From NCBI GenBank assembly GCA_050246995.1, contig JBFWVA010000012.1, positions 43,748-107,747 of the forward strand: DNA of 64,000 bases, given 5' to 3'. Positions within the stretch are counted from its first letter, which is position 1. Every line of letters starts with the position of its first letter. Shown here piece after piece: positions 51,374 to 60,479 of the stretch. A program made the position numbers and the translations under genes. The notes beneath the pieces were generated by a model. It saw nothing but the letters and a program-made list of their open reading frames with translations. It made no database searches and had not been told where the DNA came from. Source of the stretch: SHVO01 sp050246995. GTDB taxonomy: Bacteria; Pseudomonadota; Alphaproteobacteria; Rhodospirillales; Rhodospirillaceae.

Positions 51374-52315
51374 CTAGGTGTCCCGCGGAGACCAGGAGAA
51401 CCGGACCGTCCTGTTGGCGAAGTTAAGGCCGACCTGATCGAATCGCCGCAGGACATCCATCCCCAACAGCAGCGCGCGCTCGCGCATAAGGCCAAAGCGG
51501 CGAAACGGATGGACGTCCGCGAATGCAATCGGAAGCTGGCTGATGATCATCCCACCAATCCGCAGGCGCCGCACGACAATGTAGTCAGCCTCCATCTTTT
51601 CACCGGAGACGCTGATCAAATCCATTTTCTGCTGCTCGCCGAGACGACGTTCCCGCATGACAAAGCGGCGCAACGCATCGTTGCCAATGCTGAATTGAGC
51701 GCCGGTATCGATGACCACCCAGATGGTGTCGTCCTCAGGGCCCAGCCCCGCGTTCGTCAAAACAAGCTGGCCCAAACGGCTGCGAGCCGACACCAGGATC
51801 GACTCCCCCGCCCAATCTGCCGCTGGCGTGGGTTCCGCATTCATCACCATGGTCGCGCGGCGAAAATCGAGCACGATGCTTTGAGACTTGAGGACGTCCA
51901 GCCCGATTATTCCCAGTGCGCCGATATTACGTTGCGCGAAATGCGGTGCGGCTTTCGGCGCGAGCGTGCGGCCGCCGATCTCGAATTTCGGCAAGACGAT
52001 AGTGTCCGACATCACGGGTCCGCTCACAGTATGAACCTGCACCCGGCGGCCCCTCTCCAGCTGAAGGTTTTCCGCGAGTTCCGAGGCGATGACTGTGCGT
52101 TCAGACGCTGTATCGACGATAAAGGGAAAAGGTCCCTTACCATCGATCGAAACCGGGACCGTCACGCGCGCCGCGCTATCGACGCCGACGTCAAGGCTCT
52201 GCGTCTGGTCCTCGGCACGCACGTGGCGCGATAACAAGCCGGCTGGTGCGGCGCAAACACTGCCGCCGAGAAGCCCTATCATATCGCGCCGAGTGAGCTT
52301 GTGCCGGAAATGCAT
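51374..52315 (-). CDS. Exported two-lobed retropepsin-like aspartic protease
   Basis: Protein of 313 residues with a Tat-like signal LTRRDMIGLLGGSVCAAPAG. It contains two tandem retropepsin-like domains. Lobe 1 has FIVDTASERTVIA (DTA) and later GIIGLDVL; lobe 2 has WVVIDTGAQFSIG (DTG) and later ALLLGMDVL. Each therefore has both the D-T-(A/G) loop and the hydrophobic-Gly segment of this fold. Most bacterial relatives have one lobe and dimerise; this one could form the active site within a single chain. It is monocistronic, in front of a divergent amidohydrolase gene. Substrate unknown. Confidence 0.8.
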   Translation of the reverse strand: MHFRHKLTRRDMIGLLGGSVCAAPAGLLSRHVRAEDQTQSLDVGVDSAARVTVPVSIDGKGPFPFIVDTASERTVIASELAENLQLERGRRVQVHTVSGPVMSDTIVLPKFEIGGRTLAPKAAPHFAQRNIGALGIIGLDVLKSQSIVLDFRRATMVMNAEPTPAADWAGESILVSARSRLGQLVLTNAGLGPEDDTIWVVIDTGAQFSIGNDALRRFVMRERRLGEQQKMDLISVSGEKMEADYIVVRRLRIGGMIISQLPIAFADVHPFRRFGLMRERALLLGMDVLRRFDQVGLNFANRTVRFSWSPRDT

Positions 52316-52454
52316 GAACCCTCATGACAGGGCGTCGCTTTCAAACCGCCATCACATTGGACGAATGCGGCACTGATCCGCAATACGCTCTATTTCCCTT
52401 AATTTAGGGCATCTTTCAGGTAGGCTGGGATGGGTCCACTTTCGGGGAGACGGG

Positions 52455-53642
52455 ATGATGAACCGGCGCAAACTTTTGACCACGACGACCGCTTTCGGGC
52501 TGCTTGCGGCTGGACGCGCATTCGGCGCGGGGGCGCCGTACGATCTCGTGATTAAAGCTGGGCACGTCATTGACCCCGCCTCCGGGGTAAATGCGATACG
52601 GGACGTCGCCATTGCCGGTGGCAAGATTGCCGCGGTTGCGGCCACGATCGACGCCGGCAGCGCGCAAACAGTGAACGCCGGCGGCAAATACGTCATTCCG
52701 GGAATGATCGACATACATTCCCATGCCGGTGACACGCCAGGCGGCCCGGCGATGAACATCGAAGATGGCATCACCGGTTACGTCGATGCGGGCAGTAAAG
52801 GCGCCGACAAGATCGACGAGGTCATCGCAGTTGTGAAATCGGGCCCCCAATTGGGCCGCATCCTGATCAATATTGCGCGCACGGGCCTCCTCCCTGGCGG
52901 CGAGCTTCAGGACATAAAGAATGCCAATGTTGCGCTCGCGCAGGAAACGATCGCCAAGCACCGCGATCTCATCGCCGGCATTAAAGCGCGGCTTTCCAAG
53001 AATGTTGCAGGCGACAACGATGTCGAGGCCTTGCGGCGCGCTCAGGAGGCAGCGGCGCCCTTCGGCGTACCGGTGATGATCCACATCGGACAATCCCTTT
53101 CGCCGTTGTCTCAGGTCATGGCGCTTATGAAGAAAGGTGATGTGGTGACCCACCTGTTCGCGCCGCCTCCCGAGGCCATCGTCGATGAGGCCGGCAATAT
53201 CCTGCCGTCCGTTCTTGAGGCGCGCCAGCGCGGCGTTTGGTTCGACATGGGACACGGACGAGGTGGTCATTTCCGCTGGGACACCACCGAAAAGATACTC
53301 GCCGCCGGTTTCCTGCCCGATACCCTGTCAACCGATTGGACGCCGCAGGGCCGGGTCGCGCAATTTGTGGATTTGCCCACCGTGATGTCCAAACTGATGC
53401 ATCTGGGCATGACCTTGGAACAGGTCGTGGCTTGCGTGACCAGCAACGCGGCACGCGTGTTCGAGGCCTTCCGCGACAAAGGCACTCTCAAAGTCGGGGC
53501 GCCGGCCGACATCTCGCTACTCGAAATGCGCAGCGGCACTTTCGATTTTCTCGATAACTACAATGAAAAGCGGACGGCAAAACAGAAACTGTTCCCCGCG
53601 GACACGGTGCTCGCCGGGAAGTGGATTCCCAGATCCACCTAA
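52455..53642 (+). CDS. Exported amidohydrolase/deacetylase-family protein
   Basis: Metal-dependent hydrolase of the amidohydrolase superfamily, 395 residues, with a signal peptide (RRKLLTTTTAFGLLAAGRAFG). YDLVIKAGHVIDPASGVNAIRDVAIAGGKIA and KYVIPGMIDIHSHAG, with the paired metal His, define the family. Further His residues appear in VPVMIHIGQ and VVTHLF, and the terminal Asp is likely in LSTDWTP. It is related to dihydroorotase-like deacetylases/dipeptidases (EF_0837/AHA_3915 type). The exported location is unusual for that group. GGGGAGACGGG precedes the ATG pair at 52455. Confidence 0.82.
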   Translation: MMNRRKLLTTTTAFGLLAAGRAFGAGAPYDLVIKAGHVIDPASGVNAIRDVAIAGGKIAAVAATIDAGSAQTVNAGGKYVIPGMIDIHSHAGDTPGGPAMNIEDGITGYVDAGSKGADKIDEVIAVVKSGPQLGRILINIARTGLLPGGELQDIKNANVALAQETIAKHRDLIAGIKARLSKNVAGDNDVEALRRAQEAAAPFGVPVMIHIGQSLSPLSQVMALMKKGDVVTHLFAPPPEAIVDEAGNILPSVLEARQRGVWFDMGHGRGGHFRWDTTEKILAAGFLPDTLSTDWTPQGRVAQFVDLPTVMSKLMHLGMTLEQVVACVTSNAARVFEAFRDKGTLKVGAPADISLLEMRSGTFDFLDNYNEKRTAKQKLFPADTVLAGKWIPRST

Positions 53643-53656
53643 ATTTCCGAAAAAAG

Positions 53657-53685
53657 AAAAGGCCGCCCCTGAAGAGCGGCCTTTT
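53657..53685. terminator. Bidirectional terminator
   Basis: A 10-bp stem AAAAGGCCGC / GCGGCCTTTT with a 9-base loop between the amidohydrolase and the convergent TonB receptor gene. Confidence 0.9.
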
Positions 53686-53710
53686 AGTCGCAGTTTCCTA
53701 GCTTTTTTCG

Positions 53711-56563
53711 TTACATCTTGAAACGCACGCCCGCACGGAACGTCCGGCCCAGTGCGTCGTAGATATTCACGTTCGTTTGAGTGTAGTGCATCGCGTTGAT
53801 CCCGGTCTTGGGCACGATCACCGGATCCGAGTTCAGCAGGTTCTGGATGTTTAGGAACGCTGTGATTCCGTCCGAGAACTGGTACTGCACGGACCCGTCG
53901 AACCAGTATTGCCCGTCGACCCAATTGCGATCGATGGTTCGATTGTTGAGGGTCGACCGGGGGCAACCGGTTTGACATTCGATGAACGTCGGATCAATTG
54001 TCCCGCCCGAGAAGCCGCGTGCGGTCAGGGCAATGGTGAGCGGGTCGTTCGTATAGGTGATGGACCCATTCCAGCGGAACTTCTGCAAGCCGCCGTCATT
54101 GGACGTTCCCTGGTTCCAACCCACGCGGTCTACGGCAGGAGTCAGAACGGGATCCTGCCAGCTCTTGAGATACTTAGTCGCTACCATATTGAAGCGGAGG
54201 GAGCCGGACCAGTCTTCCACGATGCTGTCGAGATCCATAGTGTACGTGGCTTCAAAGTCGATACCGCGCGTGATCTGCTTGGCGATATTGACCGGTTGAG
54301 ACTGTTCGACGATCAGAGCTACCCCGTCTTGGACCACGCGTTGGAACGAATTGCAGAACTGCGTATATCCCAGGAAGCACAGGTTGAGCGGACCAGAGAT
54401 GGTTGTGATCAAGCCGTTGACATCGATATTCCAATAGTCGACCGAGGCACTCAGCCCCGGAAGAAAGGCCGGCTGTAAAACCACACCCACCCCCGTCGTG
54501 TCTGCTTTTTCGGGCTTAAGGTTGAGGTTGCCCGTTGATTGCGCGTTGATGGTCACGATCGCATTGTTGTTGAACGGATCTACGCGATTGCTTTGGAAGC
54601 TCGAAGACAACCCCGCGAATAGTTCGGACAGGTTCGGCGCACGAATATCCCGTGACCGCGTCGCGCGGAAGCGGATGTCATCAATCGGCGCCCAGGTCAG
54701 CCCAACTTTCCAGGTCGTGACATATCCCGAAACGCTGTAGTCCGTTGCGCGCACTCCTGCGTTGAAGTCGAGCGCCTCGGCAAACGACGTTCCTTTGGCA
54801 AGCGGCACCACTGTCTCGAGGAAGGCTTCCGTCACGCTGTATTTGCCGTGGGCTGGAACATAGTTGCCGTTCAAGAATCCTGTCGGGACGGTCGCCGAGC
54901 CATCCACCTTTTCAGTGCGATGCTCGATCCCCATTGCAAGCGACACGGGTCCCGCCCAAATCTCAAACGGCTCTCCCGCCACATCAGCGGACGCTACGTT
55001 TTGAATGTAGTGTTCGTTGCGCTGATCAAGCAGCAGGATGTAATCAAGGGCGGCTTGCGAGTTCACGCCGATGCCGAACGGATTATAGGGAACGCACGCA
55101 TTGCCCCACGGATCGATGACTTGTGAGCGGCAGACGATCGCGCCGTTCGCGTTGCGCGTGGAATCCAGCGCGCGGTTATAGTTCGCTAGGAAAGGCACGC
55201 GTTCGTTGCGAGATGATTGCCTGGTAATACCGGTCCCGAGATAGCCTTCCCAATTCCAATTGGTTCCAAACGCGTCCATCGTCCCCGTGATACCGATGGC
55301 GTTACGATTGGTGACGCGGTTATTGCGCAATTCGGGAGCACGGAAGTCAAAGTCGGCATTGCTGGTGCCGAACGAAAATGACGTGACGCCGAGCGCGGCC
55401 GCGCGCGCCGCGACCTCCGCGGGCAGATAGGGATTGTCCGCCCGAAGCGTGAGATTTCCCGAAAAGAGCGGCGCCAGGGCAACGTTGTACGAGAAGGTGT
55501 GAGCCCACGACGATTGGAAATAGACGTTGATGTCGTCCGTCAGGTCATAGGAGGCCCGCAGAAAGATATTCTGATTGTTTTCCTTTGTGCCTAAGTCTGG
55601 AACGTTGTGAAGGCTGTGGGCATCGGACTGAGAAGAACCGTAGGCATTGGTCCCGTCGTTGAAGATACCGTAATCGAACATGTAAGGCGTCCCGCCCGGT
55701 CCGAACGCAATACCTTTAAGAGGGCCGGACGTGATCAAACCGCCCTTGGTCGAGCGCATGTTGATGACCGGATCCCGGACGAGCTGCTCAGGCAGGCCGT
55801 TGGTCGGCGTGTACGCGGGATTATTCATGACGCCGATATTCGTCATGTTCCACTTGCGGTTCGTGGGATCCTGCACGCCGGCTGTGGCTTCGACCTCGCC
55901 GCTAATGATGACATGGCCGCGACCGCCGGCGAAAGGCGTGCCGCCGGTGAGAACCACTCTCCAATTTTCGTTATCGCCGTAGTCAGTGATGGAGCCGGAA
56001 ACTTCGCCTTTGATGCCGGTATATTCCTTATCAAGTATGAAGTTCACGACGCCCGCCAAGGCGTCCGAACCGTAAGCGGCGGACGCGCCCCCGGTCACGG
56101 TATCAATCCGCGAGACCAGCTGTTGCGGAATAGTGTTCACGTCAACAGAACCGGTCAGCGTTCCACCCACCGAACGCTTGCCGTCGATCAGCGTCAGCGT
56201 CCGTGTGGCGCCGAGACCTCTCAAGCTGAGCGAACTGATGCCCGCGACCCCCGTATTCGTCCCTACGTTCCCGGCGGAAGACGCGCTGCCGGAGAAGGTC
56301 GGCATTTGATTCATCATGTCGGCGACGTTAGAGACACCCGACTTCTCAAGAGCCTCGGTGCCAACCACGGTAAGCGGCGTCGGCGCCTCGTACCCATCGC
56401 GAATAACGCGCGAACCTGTGACGACGATTTCGTCAACGGCCGGAGCCGGGGCGGGCGCGGCAGTTTGGGCCTGCGCATGCGGTGCGAAAGCTCCCTGAAC
56501 ACCCAGCGCGAGTACGAATAGGCTGCTGCCCGATGCAAGACGGGCCACGATGTGCTTCTTCAC
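53711..56563 (-). CDS. TonB-dependent receptor
   Basis: Outer-membrane receptor, about 950 residues from a GTG at 56563 placed after GGGGAGGG. Signal peptide ends near APHAQAQT. Plug motifs DEIVVTGSRVIRDGYEAPTPL, SLRGLGATRTLTLIDGKRSVG and GGASAAYGSDALAGVVNFIL; the barrel ends RTFRAGVRFKM. It is a paralogue of the receptor at 1-2692. The gene is 237 bases downstream of the COG4315-type gene on the same strand, so the two may be co-transcribed. Substrate unknown. Confidence 0.93.
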   Translation of the reverse strand: MKKHIVARLASGSSLFVLALGVQGAFAPHAQAQTAAPAPAPAVDEIVVTGSRVIRDGYEAPTPLTVVGTEALEKSGVSNVADMMNQMPTFSGSASSAGNVGTNTGVAGISSLSLRGLGATRTLTLIDGKRSVGGTLTGSVDVNTIPQQLVSRIDTVTGGASAAYGSDALAGVVNFILDKEYTGIKGEVSGSITDYGDNENWRVVLTGGTPFAGGRGHVIISGEVEATAGVQDPTNRKWNMTNIGVMNNPAYTPTNGLPEQLVRDPVINMRSTKGGLITSGPLKGIAFGPGGTPYMFDYGIFNDGTNAYGSSQSDAHSLHNVPDLGTKENNQNIFLRASYDLTDDINVYFQSSWAHTFSYNVALAPLFSGNLTLRADNPYLPAEVAARAAALGVTSFSFGTSNADFDFRAPELRNNRVTNRNAIGITGTMDAFGTNWNWEGYLGTGITRQSSRNERVPFLANYNRALDSTRNANGAIVCRSQVIDPWGNACVPYNPFGIGVNSQAALDYILLLDQRNEHYIQNVASADVAGEPFEIWAGPVSLAMGIEHRTEKVDGSATVPTGFLNGNYVPAHGKYSVTEAFLETVVPLAKGTSFAEALDFNAGVRATDYSVSGYVTTWKVGLTWAPIDDIRFRATRSRDIRAPNLSELFAGLSSSFQSNRVDPFNNNAIVTINAQSTGNLNLKPEKADTTGVGVVLQPAFLPGLSASVDYWNIDVNGLITTISGPLNLCFLGYTQFCNSFQRVVQDGVALIVEQSQPVNIAKQITRGIDFEATYTMDLDSIVEDWSGSLRFNMVATKYLKSWQDPVLTPAVDRVGWNQGTSNDGGLQKFRWNGSITYTNDPLTIALTARGFSGGTIDPTFIECQTGCPRSTLNNRTIDRNWVDGQYWFDGSVQYQFSDGITAFLNIQNLLNSDPVIVPKTGINAMHYTQTNVNIYDALGRTFRAGVRFKM

Positions 56564-56800
56564 GTTCAAATTCCCTCCCCAAGAGTATTGCAACTGATGA
56601 ACTGGTTTGTAGTGAGTTGATACGGCTTAGACGCAGCTGGTTCCCTTCTTGTGAATCGAGCGATATGGGATCAGACGCCCCCTTCCCAGCGCGCTGGCGC
56701 GCGCGAGCGGCGTAATGATGATGTCATACTGGTAGCTTTCCCCCTCGGTATCTCGAACAAATGCGAACCTTCTCCCCTGCTCCGGCACTCAATCGGCCGC

Positions 56801-58219
56801 CTACCGGCCTTGAAACTCCTCGCGTAGGAAGAAAACCTTGAAACCGTTGCGCGTCCCGTACATTTCGCCCCAGCTCTGCGCTTTGATCGAACCGGGCCGC
56901 TCGTCACGGGCAAACGTGAAGACCGGGCGTTCACGGTAAGCCCACACATTGATAGCGTCGGCTTGCCCGTCCTTCGCCCGATGGCCCGTTGCAGGATCGA
57001 TCGCCATAACCGACCAAGCTTCGTTGGAACCTTTCGGGCTGGCCGCGATCACATAGGGGAAAGTGGTCAGACAACGCTTGGGATCGCCCCCGCCACAAAC
57101 GGCATAGCGGTATTCCTGCGGGGTATCAGGATGGTCGCACAGCAGTTGGTCCGAAGCATCGTCGCCACAGCTGTAGATGTAGATGGTTTTGCCCTTTGAA
57201 TCGGCGAGGACATAGCCGGCCGCGCTGACCTCGTGCGTGAACTCAGGCGGGGGAACGGGCGCGAACTGCGTGTAAACGAGATTCCAGCCCGGCACGTCGG
57301 TGCCGTGCTGCAGACCAGGCAGCGAACGTTCTTCAACATAGGTATAAAGCGGGCGCCCGCGATAGGCCCACTGACGCACCCCGGGTGAGCGTTCGATCAC
57401 CGACCATTCTTCCCGCGCAGCCGCGCCGACCTGCGGCGCAAGCACGGGCTTCCATGTATCGGCACACTTTTCATCGCAGTTCGATTTGTTGATTCCATCG
57501 CGGTCCCACGTATAGACCGACACGCCGTCATTCAGCATGAGCTGCCGCCCGACGAGCGTCTGGTCGACGATGAACTGGCCCGGAACATCCGGTGGTGGGC
57601 CAATCAGCGCGCGATTGACCGCGTTTCCGCCGCCGCCGGCGCCCGGCGGATCATTGCTGCGCCGACCGAGTTTGGTACCGCCGATGGTGTCTCCCGGCTT
57701 CTTATCCATCGCCGAGCGATAGAGCACAAAACCATCGTATGCCCACTGATCACGGCCATCCTTGCGCTTGATGATCGACCATTTTCCAACGGGCTTCGCG
57801 TCGCCCGCGGCCAAAACCGGCGGCCACATCTCCTCGCAGGTTTTGCGGGTTTCAATGTCAGGCAGCACAAGGCCCGGCGGATACGGGCTCATCAAGCCGA
57901 GGCTTTCCGTGGTTTTCACGTTCTCGCAATTTGAGACGCCGCCCTTCATATCGCCGGCGCCGCCGTTGCGCAGTTCCTTGCGGACCCATTGATAGACTGT
58001 GCGGCCCGATGCGTCGGTGTATATGGGGCCCTCGAGTTTCGAGATCGCGACTTTGAACTCCCGCGGCATCGGCTCATGGACATAGCGTTCCAGAGCCGCG
58101 ACATCGCGTTTGGTCTGCGCCTGTACGCTGTTCGCCGCGAAAAACACGGCCAGCACGATGACAGCCGCGGCCTTAATACGTTTCAGATAGTCCGCGCCTT
58201 CACCTGGAGCATTTCGCAC
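56801..58219 (-). CDS. Secreted-repeat protein, COG4315/PF03640-like, copy 3
   Basis: Exported protein of 472 residues from the GTG at 58219, chosen for the GGGGAGGGCGG site before it; the open frame continues upstream to 58441 but runs through a terminator. The signal peptide ends at FFAANSVQAQ. Repeat strands QWAYDGFVLYRSAMD, QWAYRGRPLYTYVE and NVWAYRERPVFTFARD are present, with CEEMWPPVLA and CDEKCADTWKPVLA. The CGDDASDQLLCDHP and VCGGGDPKRC insert is nearly the same as in copy 1. Here the partner is a TonB receptor and not DUF1592/1552 genes. Confidence 0.83.
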   Translation of the reverse strand: MRNAPGEGADYLKRIKAAAVIVLAVFFAANSVQAQTKRDVAALERYVHEPMPREFKVAISKLEGPIYTDASGRTVYQWVRKELRNGGAGDMKGGVSNCENVKTTESLGLMSPYPPGLVLPDIETRKTCEEMWPPVLAAGDAKPVGKWSIIKRKDGRDQWAYDGFVLYRSAMDKKPGDTIGGTKLGRRSNDPPGAGGGGNAVNRALIGPPPDVPGQFIVDQTLVGRQLMLNDGVSVYTWDRDGINKSNCDEKCADTWKPVLAPQVGAAAREEWSVIERSPGVRQWAYRGRPLYTYVEERSLPGLQHGTDVPGWNLVYTQFAPVPPPEFTHEVSAAGYVLADSKGKTIYIYSCGDDASDQLLCDHPDTPQEYRYAVCGGGDPKRCLTTFPYVIAASPKGSNEAWSVMAIDPATGHRAKDGQADAINVWAYRERPVFTFARDERPGSIKAQSWGEMYGTRNGFKVFFLREEFQGR

Positions 58220-58554
58220 GTTACCGCCCTCCCCGACTGGGTCGTTCACGCCGACATGACGAAAGAAAGGGACCCGCAGGCTAACCCGTTGACTACAAGG
58301 GCTCCCACCCCAGTGGTCACGGTGCCCACGCCCTCCCAAGCGTATGCCCTTAAATGACACTACGCATTGCGCCGCATCCAGCGTCACCGTACCGACGCAA
58401 TTCTGGCCTCGCGACGAAAAAAAACCAACCGGACCACGCATTTGGTCCGGTTTAGCTGCCTTTTTCTGTAACCAAACGGCTCAATCACAGACTTTGCTGC
58501 AGCGCGGCCGCAAATTTTGAAACATTCTTACGAAGGCCCGCTTTCCGTAAGCCA
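58220..58554. other. Intergenic region holding OGT-gene terminator
   Basis: About 335 bases between the COG4315-type gene and the glycosyltransferase gene. It holds the terminator at 58427-58452 and, nearer 58219, presumably the COG4315 gene promoter. No gene seen. Confidence 0.5.
58427..58452 (-). terminator. Terminator of the glycosyltransferase gene
   Basis: 9-bp stem AACCGGACC / GGTCCGGTT. On the minus strand it is followed by GG and eight T residues, about 100 bases past the stop at 58555. Confidence 0.85.
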
Positions 58555-60315
58555 TCAAGGGCCGCCACCGCTCTCGTACATGCGCGCATAGGCGCGCTCG
58601 ATATTCTTCGTGAACAGACCCAAATCGAACAACGGCGATGAAGTGCGTTGAAGCGTCAGCTTCTGCTTTATCTGACCAAGGCGCTGCGGATCCTTTGCCA
58701 AATTAATCGCCAGCGCTTCGTAGTCCGCGAGGGTGGGCGCGATTAATTCAGCCAGCCCCATAGTCCGCAACTGACTGGCGGCAACGCGCGAGGCGAAACT
58801 CTCGCCCGGGCAGGTCAGCAGCGGCAAGCCAACCCATAACGCATCGCTGCACGTCGTATGCGCATTGTATGGCCGGGTGTCGAGGAAAAGGTCCGCCGCA
58901 CTCTGGCGCGCGAGATGGTCCTCTTGCGGTACCCGCGGGGCGAAGACAAGACGCACGGGGTCCACGCCACGTCGCTTCGCCTCCTTGCGAAGATTCGCCG
59001 CCGCCGCCGCATTATCCTCGATAAGCCAAAGAATGCTGCCCTCGACGTTGTCCAGAATGCGCATCCAGATGTCGAACATCCGTGGTGTGATTTTGAAATT
59101 GTTATTGAAGCAACAGAAGACGAAATCGGTTTCAGGAAGGCCGAGCTCGGCCCGCGTGAATTTTCGCGCGGAAACCTGCCGCTGCGCGTCGTTCACCTGA
59201 TAGCAGTCCGGCAAGTAGACCACACGCTCCGTGTAGAAGGCCGGATCGGGAATAACCGTTGTGTCCGCGATAATGTAATCTATATACGGCGCGCCCATCG
59301 TGCTGGGGTACGCGAGATAATTCACCTGGATAGGCGCAGCACGAAAGCCGAATATCCCCGCGCGATTGTTGGTGATAAGTCCGTTGAGGTCGACGGCGAT
59401 ATCGATCTCGAGCGTCCGGGAGAGCGCCGCGACATCCCGCTCGCTACGGTCTCGAACATCAATGAACCTGTCCACGCAGGCTTTGATCCGCCGATGCATG
59501 TCGTCGTCCCGCACATTCCGCAAGGAAAACGCTATGATCTCGAACTTGGCCCGATCATGGCGTTCGAACAGCCCGGCGATCAGGTGACCGGTGGGGTGGC
59601 GATGAAAATCGGCGCAGTAATAGCCAACCTTGATACGCTCATGACGGGGGTACTTCCCGAGCGGGCCGAGAACAGGGTTGGCCGGAAGCCGCGCCGACGC
59701 CCATGCCTCCGCAGCTTCACGCAAGAGCTGCGGTGAATCGATGAGAGCCAGCAGCGGCCACGGCGGCGAGACTGGCTCCCCGCGTTGTATCCTCGCCTTG
59801 AGCGCCGCTGTCTCGTCCTCGATCGAAGTCCAGTCGCAGATATAGGCTTTATTGATGAGCCGCAGGCCAGGCGCGTAAGGAAACGCGGGATTGAGCGCGA
59901 GCGCACGCTCGAAGCTTGCAACCGCGGCCGCCGGCCGGTTCATTTCCGTGAGCAAGCTACCGCGATTCCCGTGACCGGCCGCGTCGTCAGGCTCCAGAAC
60001 GATAGCTTTGTCCAGATTCGCGAGCGCTTCCTCAACGCGGCCGAGGTCCCGCAGCAGAGTCGCACGATTGATATAGGGCGCTGCGAAAAAGGCATCCGCG
60101 CGCACGGCGGATTCATAACTCGCCAATGCTTCCGCAGGACGCCCCATTCCCGCGAACGCGAGGCCAAGCGCATTATGCCCAGGCGCGAACGCCGGCACAC
60201 GGGCCAGGACGCGCGCAAAAACCTCAGCGGCCGCCGCAAAATGCCTCGCGTTGAGCGCCGCGATGCCCTTTTCAAACAGATCCGCGATGTCGCGCGTGAT
60301 GTTGACCAGCCCCAT
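58555..60315 (-). CDS. TPR protein with SPINDLY/O-GlcNAc-transferase-type domain
   Basis: About 586 residues from an ATG at 60315 (an in-frame TTG at 60363 is possible). The N-terminal third has TPR repeats (HNALGLAFAGMGRPAEALASYESAVRAD, ATLLRDLGRVEEALANLDKAIVLEPDD). The C-terminal part is a GT41 glycosyltransferase: KVGYYCADFHRHPTGHLIAGL, YLAYPSTMGAPYIDYIIADTTVIP, FCCFNNNFKITPRMFDIWMRIL, LVFAPRVPQEDHLARQSAADLFLDTRPYNAHTTCSDALW. In alphaproteobacteria such proteins act on flagellin or polysaccharide, but no flagellar genes are near. Acceptor unknown. Confidence 0.87.
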   Translation of the reverse strand: MGLVNITRDIADLFEKGIAALNARHFAAAAEVFARVLARVPAFAPGHNALGLAFAGMGRPAEALASYESAVRADAFFAAPYINRATLLRDLGRVEEALANLDKAIVLEPDDAAGHGNRGSLLTEMNRPAAAVASFERALALNPAFPYAPGLRLINKAYICDWTSIEDETAALKARIQRGEPVSPPWPLLALIDSPQLLREAAEAWASARLPANPVLGPLGKYPRHERIKVGYYCADFHRHPTGHLIAGLFERHDRAKFEIIAFSLRNVRDDDMHRRIKACVDRFIDVRDRSERDVAALSRTLEIDIAVDLNGLITNNRAGIFGFRAAPIQVNYLAYPSTMGAPYIDYIIADTTVIPDPAFYTERVVYLPDCYQVNDAQRQVSARKFTRAELGLPETDFVFCCFNNNFKITPRMFDIWMRILDNVEGSILWLIEDNAAAAANLRKEAKRRGVDPVRLVFAPRVPQEDHLARQSAADLFLDTRPYNAHTTCSDALWVGLPLLTCPGESFASRVAASQLRTMGLAELIAPTLADYEALAINLAKDPQRLGQIKQKLTLQRTSSPLFDLGLFTKNIERAYARMYESGGGP

Positions 60316-60362
60316 TCTCCCAGTTTCGGCGCCCGCGCTCACGATAACCGATTCGATAAACA

Positions 60363-60406
60363 AAAACCCGCCGGTACAATGAGCTAGGGGGTTTGATTTG
60401 GTTGCG
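60363..60406 (+). repeat. 44-bp direct repeat, left copy
   Basis: Shares AAAACCCGCC, ATGAGCTAG and GGGTTTGATTTGGTTGCG, in the same order and spacing, with 62535-62578. It lies between the glycosyltransferase and TonB receptor genes. The middle six bases and one other position differ. Confidence 0.7.
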
Positions 60407-60479
60407 AAGGCGCTAAGCTATAGTACCGAGGGGGAGGCCGTCGCCGTGGGGGCGAGACGGTCGAGGGGAGAAATTTGTC

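Noticed and set aside
58220..58441. Upstream extension of the third COG4315-type gene
   Set aside because: The extension would run through the terminator of the glycosyltransferase gene and bury the signal peptide; the GTG at 58219 fits better.
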